Part shown: piece after piece, positions 5,568 through 10,236 of the stretch
Layout: each line of letters starts with the position of its first letter
How positions within the stretch are numbered: the stretch's first letter is position 1
From: Solirubrobacteraceae bacterium
Lineage (GTDB): Bacteria > Actinomycetota > Thermoleophilia > Solirubrobacterales > Solirubrobacteraceae
Assembly: GCA_030151725.1 (NCBI GenBank)
Contig: JASLDD010000043.1
Span: 1-10,236 of the forward strand
Reading direction: 5' to 3'
Length of the DNA stretch: 10,236 nt
The notes under the pieces: model-generated
Seen by the model: only the letters and a program-made list of their open reading frames with translations
What the model was told of the DNA's origin: nothing
Database searches by the model: none
Program-made: the position numbers and the translations under genes

Positions 5568-6977
5568 ATGCGCCGCACCAAGATCGTCGCCACTATCGGC
5601 CCCGCCTCGCGCGAGCCCGAGACTCTCGTGCGCCTGATCGAGGCCGGAATGGACGTCGCTCGACTCAACTACTCCCATGGAACGCTCGACGAGCACGCCG
5701 AGACCGTGAGCCGCGTGCGCGATGCCGCCGGCCGCGTCGGGCGCCCAGTGGCGATCCTCCAGGATCTCCCCGGGCCCAAGCTCCGGATCGGGCCGCTACG
5801 CGAGGATGTCGTCGAGCTGACGCCCGGCGAGCGGCTGCGGTTCACGTGCGGAGACGACGAGATCGAAGGAGACGCCCAGCGAATGAGCATCTCCTGGGCC
5901 GGCCTGCCCGAGGCGGTCGAGCCCGGCTCGATCCTGTATCTGGCCGACGGCTCGGTCCGGCTGCGAGTGAGCGAGGTGAGCGTGGCCGACTGCGAAGTCG
6001 AGGTCGAGATCGAGGTCGGCGGCGCGGTGGCCTCACGGCAGGGCCTCAACATCCCCGGCCCCGTCACATCGCTGCCGGCGGTACCCGAGGAGGACCTGCA
6101 CCTGCTGCGCCACGGCGAGTCGATCGGTGTGGACATGGTCGCCCTGTCGTTCGTCCAGAAGCCCGAGGACGTTGAATTCGTGCGCGACCACACGCGTCTG
6201 CCGCTGATCGCCAAGATGGAGAAGCCCCAGGCGGTGGAACGCGCCGCCGAGATCGTCAAAGCTGCGGACTGCGTGATGGTGGCGCGCGGCGACCTCGGCA
6301 TCGAGCTGCCGATCGAGCGCGTGCCGCTCGTGCAGAAGCAACTGCTGGAGCTCGCCGGTTGGATGGCCCGCCCCTCGATCACAGCCACGCAGATGCTCGA
6401 CTCGATGGTCAGCTCCTCGAGGCCCACCCGCGCCGAGGTGGCAGACGTGGCGAACGCGATCCTCGATGGAACCGACGCGGTGATGCTCTCCCAGGAGACC
6501 GCCGTCGGCGCCTATCCGGTGGCTGCTGTCGAAATGATGGCTGCCGTGGCCGTGCAGGCGGAGTCGATCGCACCGTATGAGCGGTGGAACCATTCTCGCG
6601 TGCGGCGCACCGAATCGGACCCCGCTCACACAATCGCCCACAACCTCTGCGACGCAGCCCGCGAGCTGCTGCTAGATGCTCTCGTGATCCCCACGCTCTC
6701 CGGGCGCTCGGCGCGCCTCGTCTCGGCGCACCGCCCGACCGTACCCATCTACGCCCTCTCCCCCGGTCGCGAGACCGTCAGGCGCTGCAGCCTGATGTGG
6801 GGCGTGCAGGGGGCCTCCATGCCCCGCCACGAGACCACCGAGGCGCTGATCGCCGACGCCGCCCGTCGCGTCGTCGAGCTCGGCTGGTGCAAGCCCGGCG
6901 ATCGGGTTGGGATCACCGCCGGGCTCCCGTCTGGACGGCCGGGCACCACAAGCCTCTTTCAGATTCAGGTCGTCTAA
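5568..6977 (+). CDS. pyk: Pyruvate kinase
   Basis: This enzyme transfers phosphate from phosphoenolpyruvate to ADP, the last step of glycolysis, in the cytosol as a probable homotetramer. The 469-residue length is normal. The N-terminus RRTKIVATIGPAS fits the family exactly, which fixes the start. It is followed by ARLNYSHG (31-38), DLPGPKLRIG (66-75), the mobile B domain (about 75-165), the catalytic signature IAKMEK with Lys216 and the metal ligands Glu218 and Asp242 (VARGDLG), and TATQMLDSM. The C-terminal domain runs from about residue 335. Residues Leu67, Lys71 and Ile74 replace the Thr, Glu and Thr of potassium-dependent enzymes (Thr113, Glu117, Thr120 in rabbit muscle numbering), which predicts potassium-independent activity. 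The usual LSGETA motif reads LSQETA here. Its stop codon overlaps that of the convergent ferritin-like gene. Confidence 0.96.
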   Translation: MRRTKIVATIGPASREPETLVRLIEAGMDVARLNYSHGTLDEHAETVSRVRDAAGRVGRPVAILQDLPGPKLRIGPLREDVVELTPGERLRFTCGDDEIEGDAQRMSISWAGLPEAVEPGSILYLADGSVRLRVSEVSVADCEVEVEIEVGGAVASRQGLNIPGPVTSLPAVPEEDLHLLRHGESIGVDMVALSFVQKPEDVEFVRDHTRLPLIAKMEKPQAVERAAEIVKAADCVMVARGDLGIELPIERVPLVQKQLLELAGWMARPSITATQMLDSMVSSSRPTRAEVADVANAILDGTDAVMLSQETAVGAYPVAAVEMMAAVAVQAESIAPYERWNHSRVRRTESDPAHTIAHNLCDAARELLLDALVIPTLSGRSARLVSAHRPTVPIYALSPGRETVRRCSLMWGVQGASMPRHETTEALIADAARRVVELGWCKPGDRVGITAGLPSGRPGTTSLFQIQVV

Positions 6978-7717
6978 GCGCTCCGCGCCGGCTGGCGTTT
7001 GGCCGCAGCTTTGGCTTTCGCCACCGCGCGGCGAGTACTCGCCGGTTTGGCTTTGCTCGTGCTGCGTCGTGCGGCGGTTGGTTTCGAGGCCGCCGCTTTG
7101 GCTTTGCGCACTTTGGCGGCGTTGGCTCCGGCTTTGGAGCGCGAACTCGTCGATTTGCGCTGAGCGGCAGGCACCTCGGCTTTGACGACCGCCTTGGCAA
7201 GACGCGGGATCTCCTTCTCCAAAAAGCTCAACATGCGCTCCTCATCACGACGAATGGAGCGTGCCAAGCGCTGGGTCTCGCGGTCGCCGAGCGCCTCGGC
7301 CAGCGCCTCGATGCCGGTGTACGTGGCGATCTCCTCGGCCTCGCTCGCGTACTCGGTCTTGGCGTTCTTGAGCTGCTTCTCGTCCTCGCCCGTGCCGCGC
7401 AGCGCGTGCAGGGGACCCTGCGCCAAGGCGACTGCCTTCTGCGCGCCCTCGACCACCACCTGAGCTGCGTCTGTGATCGGGTGCGGGCCAGGAGCAGAGA
7501 CGGTCTCAGCGACACCACCGAGCTGTTTGATTCGCTGCTTGACCTCGCGCCCGTGACGCTTGGTCTCGCTTAGATGCTCTTTCAAACGCTTCTTGTACGG
7601 CGGGCGAGTAGTCATCGCGATATGCGCTTGCAGCGCAGTCTCGAGCCGCTTCTCGGTCCCGTATGCCTCGTTGAGGTACTGGACCAGCTTTGCGTCGGCG
7701 GCGGATAGATCAGCCAA
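6974..7717 (-). CDS. DUF892 (YciE/YciF-like) ferritin-like protein with a histone-H1-like basic tail
   Basis: This is a 247-residue protein. Residues about 1-175 form a four-helix ferritin-like domain of the DUF892 type: QYLNEAYGTEKRLETALQAH, KRLKEHLSETKRHGREVKQ, TEYASEAEEIATYTGIEALA and a last helix with RRDEERMLSFLEKEIPRL. Glu and His residues lie where a di-iron site would be expected. Residues about 182-247 are a tail of Ala, Lys, Arg, Ser and Pro with roughly 20 basic and no acidic residues, like bacterial histone-H1-like tails. The start is TTG 7717, set by AAAAGGAGG 9 nt upstream; the in-frame ATG at 7756 would place that SD inside the gene. DUF892 proteins are linked to stress responses in other bacteria. 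A SigB/SigF-like promoter lies upstream. I infer a cytosolic, nucleoid-associated stress protein, possibly Dps-like. Confidence 0.85.
   Translation of the reverse strand: MADLSAADAKLVQYLNEAYGTEKRLETALQAHIAMTTRPPYKKRLKEHLSETKRHGREVKQRIKQLGGVAETVSAPGPHPITDAAQVVVEGAQKAVALAQGPLHALRGTGEDEKQLKNAKTEYASEAEEIATYTGIEALAEALGDRETQRLARSIRRDEERMLSFLEKEIPRLAKAVVKAEVPAAQRKSTSSRSKAGANAAKVRKAKAAASKPTAARRSTSKAKPASTRRAVAKAKAAAKRQPARSA
7008..7107. repeat. Imperfect GCTTTGGCTTT repeats in the basic-tail region
   Basis: Copies of (G)CTTTGGCTTT or a close variant occur at 7008-7018, 7044-7055 and 7095-7107, with looser CTTTGGC copies between and after. On the minus strand they encode the Lys-Ala pairs of the basic tail, so they are coding low complexity and prone to length change. 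Confidence 0.6.
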
Positions 7718-7726
7718 GGGGAAGCA

Positions 7727-7735
7727 CCTCCTTTT
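7727..7735 (-). promoter_or_regulatory. Strong Shine-Dalgarno AAAAGGAGG that selects a TTG start
   Basis: On the minus strand AAAAGGAGG is followed after 9 nt by TTG GCT GAT. It decides the start of the ferritin-like gene in favour of the rare TTG codon at 7717. Confidence 0.85.
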
Positions 7736-7759
7736 GCAGATTTGTGTTGAGCACAACTG

Positions 7760-7785
7760 CTACCCGCCCTCGACATTCGGCAACC
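7760..7785 (-). promoter_or_regulatory. Candidate SigB/SigF-type promoter of the ferritin-like gene
   Basis: On the minus strand GGTT (7785-7782) is separated by 16 nt from GGGTAG (7765-7760). Actinobacterial general-stress sigma factors of the SigB/SigF group use GTTT, a spacer of about 15-17 nt and GGGTA. All five bases of the -10 core match, and the -35 reads GTTG. Transcription would begin near 7753, leaving a leader of about 36 nt with the strong SD sequence. Confidence 0.42.
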
Positions 7786-7821
7786 TTGAACATCGGCCCG
7801 CCGCGCATCGGGGCGTTTAGG

Positions 7822-7844
7822 GGCGCGGGTCAGCCGGCCGCGCC
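7822..7844 (-). terminator. Weak terminator candidate over the AarF stop codon
   Basis: GGCGCGG (7822-7828) and CCGCGCC (7838-7844) form a 7-bp GC stem around a 9-nt loop that includes the stop codon at 7830-7832. There is no U-tract. In a GC-rich sequence such a stem can arise by chance. Confidence 0.25.
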
Positions 7845-9242
7845 TACGCCGCTGCGCCCGTAGAACTCTGTCTCTTCGCGACCAAGCTCCGTCACGGGCT
7901 CATCGCCATACATCCACTCGCGAGCGATCCTGTGCCAGTTGGCCCGGGCGCGCAGCTGCGAGAGAACCGCCAGCGTGAGCATCTCCATGCGCCGTCCAAA
8001 CAGATGCTCCGGGCGCATGTCCTGGTGGCGCATCTCGCGGAAGTAAGCCGAACGCGGATCGGAGCTTTCGATCATCACCTGCGTCGCGATCTCCGGCGTT
8101 AGCTCGACCACTTCGTCAGCCGTTGTGTACCACCAGATGGCATCGCGGATGAACGCCAGCAGGTGCTCGGGGTCAACGCGATCGGGGTTCGGCAGGAAGC
8201 CCGAGTCGGCGAGCAGTCGGTGAAGCGTGGGGGCGTCGCCCTCCGCAACCGCCCGCTGGCATGCCAGCTCCAGCTCCACCGGTCCGGTGTCCATGCGCTT
8301 GAACAGACCAAAGTCCAGGAACGCAACGCGGCCGTCGTCGAGCAGCATGAAGTTGCCGGGATGGGGATCGCCCGAGAACTGCCTGTGGCGATACAGACAG
8401 CCGAGGAAGAAGCGGAACACGATCTCGCCGATCCGATCGCGCTCGGCCTGGGGGCGGCCCTTGAGCTCCTCAAAGCCCGTACCGGTGACGAACTCGCTCA
8501 CAAGCACGCGCTCGCGTGAGAGGTCGCTGATGACCTCTGGCACCACGATGAAGGGGTGGTTGGCGAAGATCCGCGCCAGCGAGCGCTGGTTCTGCGCCTC
8601 GAGCTCGTAGTCGAGCTCCTCCACGATTCGCTCCCTGATCTCCTCAGTGATCGCCTTGACATCCATCCCCGGCGTCATGCGCTTGAGCAGTCGCATGATC
8701 ATGTCCAGGTTCTGCATGTCAGCGCGCACGGCGCTGGCCACTCCCGGGTACTGGACCTTGACGGCCACCTCGCGACCGTCCTCCTTGAGCGTCGCCCGAT
8801 ACACCTGGCCGATCGACGCAGCGGCGATCGGCTCCTCGTCGAAAGTTGCGAACACCTCGGAGATCGGCTCTTCCAGATCCTCCTCTATCACCCGCTTCAT
8901 CTGCTTGAACGACACCGTGGGAGCGGCGTCGCGCAGCTTTGCCAGCTCACGCTGGAACTCCTCGCGATGCTCCTCCGGCACGAGGCCCATGTCGAGGAAG
9001 GACATCACCTGCCCCAGCTTCATGGCAGCGCCCTTCATCGTCCCCAGCACCGCCACGATCTGCTTTGCGGTCTCCAGCTGACGACGCGAGAGCGCCTGCT
9101 CGGAAGCCTCCTCGCCGCGCGTGACATTGGCTGCGCGGGTGCCGAACTGCTTCACAGCCTCGCTGGCCGCGAGCGTTGCCACGGTGGCGGTGCGCCTTAC
9201 GCGCGAGGTTGGGATCTTCTCGTTCTCACGCGCCATATGCAT
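7830..9242 (-). CDS. AarF/ABC1/UbiB-family atypical kinase-like protein
   Basis: This is a 470-residue member of the ABC1/ADCK/UbiB family, atypical protein-kinase-like ATPases tied to isoprenoid quinone and lipid homeostasis. Family hallmarks appear in order: the KxGQ helix (KLGQ, 75-78), the Ala-rich loop AAAS (140-143) replacing the usual Gly-rich loop, VAVKVQYPG with Lys162, EELDYELEAQNQ (208-219), GDPHPGNF (291-298) and LDFG (309-312). No C-terminal transmembrane helices are visible, unlike E. coli UbiB, so it is probably soluble or peripherally membrane bound. ATG 9242 and the in-frame ATG 9236 (MAREN) are both possible starts; neither has an SD sequence, and a TAGCAT box lies 8 nt before the second. 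It is 112 bp upstream of the ferritin-like gene on the same strand. The substrate is unknown. Confidence 0.92.
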   Translation of the reverse strand: MHMARENEKIPTSRVRRTATVATLAASEAVKQFGTRAANVTRGEEASEQALSRRQLETAKQIVAVLGTMKGAAMKLGQVMSFLDMGLVPEEHREEFQRELAKLRDAAPTVSFKQMKRVIEEDLEEPISEVFATFDEEPIAAASIGQVYRATLKEDGREVAVKVQYPGVASAVRADMQNLDMIMRLLKRMTPGMDVKAITEEIRERIVEELDYELEAQNQRSLARIFANHPFIVVPEVISDLSRERVLVSEFVTGTGFEELKGRPQAERDRIGEIVFRFFLGCLYRHRQFSGDPHPGNFMLLDDGRVAFLDFGLFKRMDTGPVELELACQRAVAEGDAPTLHRLLADSGFLPNPDRVDPEHLLAFIRDAIWWYTTADEVVELTPEIATQVMIESSDPRSAYFREMRHQDMRPEHLFGRRMEMLTLAVLSQLRARANWHRIAREWMYGDEPVTELGREETEFYGRSGVGAAG

Positions 9243-9244
9243 CC

Positions 9245-9250
9245 ATGCTA
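9245..9250 (-). promoter_or_regulatory. Candidate -10 box (TAGCAT) for the AarF-like gene
   Basis: Read on the minus strand, TAGCAT ends 8 nt before ATG 9236 but only 2 nt before ATG 9242. If it is used, the message would be leaderless and the protein would start MAREN. Confidence 0.3.
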
Positions 9251-9314
9251 GATGGTTGATTGCACGGGGGTGTGCCGTTTTCTGGGGGTGCGGAGGGCCA
9301 AGCGGCCTAGGACG

Positions 9315-9329
9315 CAGGGCAAAGCCCTG
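9315..9329. terminator. Short stem-loop after the glyoxalase-II-like gene
   Basis: CAGGGC, loop AAA, GCCCTG forms a perfect 6-bp stem that starts 9 bp beyond the minus-strand stop at 9339-9341. It could terminate that gene or slow read-through into the AarF-like gene. It has no U-tract, so support is weak. Confidence 0.35.
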
Positions 9330-9338
9330 AGCGCTCGA

Positions 9339-10223
9339 TCAGCGGGACCGCTCGACGCGAGAGCCCGGAACGATGTCATCCGAGCCATCCTCCCAGCGCA
9401 CCCATGCCTTTGTGCCACCGTCATAGTCCTCGCCGAGCAGCACCAACGTGGCGGGCTGGCCGAGCGCCATGCAGCGCTCCGAGCCCTGGGAGTCCAGCCC
9501 GCGCCAGACGCGAATGAAGGCATTCGACTCCCACTCGCGCCCCACGGTCGTCTCAGCCGCATGACCCGGGTAGATGACAGTGTCCTTGGGGAGCTCCATG
9601 AGCGTCCCCATGATCGAGTCCCGCAGGTCTGTGTAGGTGGTGTGACCCGGCGCTTTGACGCCACCGACGGAGTTCTTGAAGAGGGTGTCCCCGGTGAACA
9701 CCGCCGCCCCCGCGCCCGCGAACCCGGCCGGCCTGGCGCTGGGCTTGGCGCGTCCTGTGCTGCCGGGACCCGTCGCCGGTACCCCCGCTGCCTCGCTGTG
9801 CTCGCCCACCAGAAACGAGAGCATCCCGCCGGTGTGTCCCGGCGTGTGCAGCGGACGCACCTCGAGCTTCCCGAACCGCAGCGCTTGGCCGGCCTCGATC
9901 GTGCCCATCTCCGCCACCGCGCCGTCCTTGACCTTGCCGTCCTCGCCGGCCACAGAGGCCAGCAGCAACTCGCGCTCACGGGAGCTGATCAGCACCTCGA
10001 GCGCAGGCCAGCGCTTGCGCAGCTTGGAGACCTCGCTGACGTGATCGAAGTGATGGTGGGTCAGCAGGACATGAGTGGGTGGAAGGCTGAGACGCTCGGC
10101 CATCGCGATCAGTGGCTCGACCGGTCCCCCGGCATCGATGAAGAAAGCCGGACCGCCCGCGCCGTCGGCGACGAGATAGGTGTTGGAGACGAACTGCTTG
10201 TTGGTGACGTGCTCCACGAGCAT
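9339..10223 (-). CDS. Glyoxalase-II-like MBL-fold hydrolase with insert and C-terminal extension
   Basis: This is a 294-residue cytosolic hydrolase close to glyoxalase II and related thioester or persulfide hydrolases. Metal ligands are all present: THHHFDH (His56, His58, Asp60, His61), His130 in TPGHTGG, Asp179 in FTGDTLF and His221 in YPGHAAET. Two additions are unusual. Residues about 142-173 form a Gly/Ala/Pro-rich low-complexity insert just before the GDT strand. After the normal domain end (ESNAFIRVWRG, to about 242) a further 50 residues follow, with a beta-rich segment VLLGEDYDGG, AWVRWEDGSDDIVPGSRVE that looks like a small SH3/Tudor-like module. ATG 10223 is preceded by AAGGA at about 8 nt. 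The frame stays open to the window edge, so a longer protein cannot be excluded. The substrate cannot be told from sequence; lactoylglutathione is unlikely if the organism lacks glutathione. Confidence 0.87.
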   Translation of the reverse strand: MLVEHVTNKQFVSNTYLVADGAGGPAFFIDAGGPVEPLIAMAERLSLPPTHVLLTHHHFDHVSEVSKLRKRWPALEVLISSRERELLLASVAGEDGKVKDGAVAEMGTIEAGQALRFGKLEVRPLHTPGHTGGMLSFLVGEHSEAAGVPATGPGSTGRAKPSARPAGFAGAGAAVFTGDTLFKNSVGGVKAPGHTTYTDLRDSIMGTLMELPKDTVIYPGHAAETTVGREWESNAFIRVWRGLDSQGSERCMALGQPATLVLLGEDYDGGTKAWVRWEDGSDDIVPGSRVERSR

Positions 10224-10236
10224 GGCGCCATCCTTG

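Noticed and set aside
6584..7573. Long plus-strand open frame (329 codons) across the pyk 3' end and the ferritin-like gene
   Set aside because: It overlaps two well-supported genes, its translation is Arg/Gly/Ala-rich without any motif, and such frames are common by-products of high GC at third codon positions.
7718..7756. ATG start of the ferritin-like gene 13 codons upstream of TTG
   Set aside because: The strong SD AAAAGGAGG lies downstream of that ATG and is correctly spaced for TTG 7717.
7742..7756. TTGTG-TTGAG-CACAA inverted repeat as an operator
   Set aside because: Only 5 bp per arm. It falls near the predicted transcription start of the ferritin-like gene, but is too short to claim without conservation.
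8556..9251. Plus-strand open frame opposite the AarF-like gene
   Set aside because: Leu/His/Arg-rich shadow of a strongly conserved gene; no motif supports it.
1..10236. CRISPR array, tRNA, rRNA, insertion sequence, phage or defence module
   Set aside because: No spaced direct repeats, cloverleaf-like gap sequence, transposase, terminal repeats or defence-type domains were seen; gene gaps are all under about 130 bases.

Overview
The window is a compact, GC-rich piece of bacterial chromosome carrying ten supported protein genes. No gap between genes exceeds about 125 bases. I see no RNA gene, mobile element, phage module or CRISPR array. High GC, strongly GC-biased third codon positions, GTG and TTG starts, several starts without a Shine-Dalgarno (SD) sequence and the mix of families suggest an actinobacterium. 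A deep lineage such as Thermoleophilia/Solirubrobacterales is my best guess, but this is inference and no marker gene in the window proves it.

Layout. 2-535 (+) is the 3' part of citrate synthase, cut by the window edge. 661-1332 (-) is a YgjP-like zinc metallopeptidase, convergent with it; a perfect 11-bp stem-loop sits between the two stops. 1407-1685 (+) is a small beta-rich protein of unknown function, whose 3' end overlaps antisense with the 3' end of metF by 61 bp. 2577-3569 and 1625-2569 (-) form a two-gene operon: a metallo-beta-lactamase (MBL) fold hydrolase, then metF (methylenetetrahydrofolate reductase). Divergent from it, across only 49 bp, is a second operon (+): a SnoaL-like/MBL fusion (3619-4902) followed 2 bp later by a small unknown protein (4905-5267). 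5275-5538 (-) is a small unknown protein, divergent from pyruvate kinase (5568-6977, +). 6974-7717 (-) is a DUF892 ferritin-like protein with a histone-H1-like basic tail; its stop overlaps that of pyruvate kinase. 7830-9242 (-) is an AarF/ABC1/UbiB-type kinase-like protein. 9339-10223 (-) is a glyoxalase-II-like MBL hydrolase with a low-complexity insert and a C-terminal extension.

How the genes relate. Most are central-metabolism or housekeeping genes (citrate synthase, pyruvate kinase, metF, AarF) mixed with lineage-type accessory proteins. Three different MBL hydrolases lie within about 7.7 kb, two of them back to back on a shared promoter region. I see no convincing new multi-gene defence or biosynthetic system. 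The points most worth a second look are the ferritin-like protein with a DNA-binding-type tail behind a promoter resembling those of general-stress SigB/SigF sigma factors, the SnoaL-MBL fusion with its coupled small partner, and a recurring arrangement of a TANNNT box 6-8 nt before starts that lack an SD sequence, which suggests leaderless transcription.
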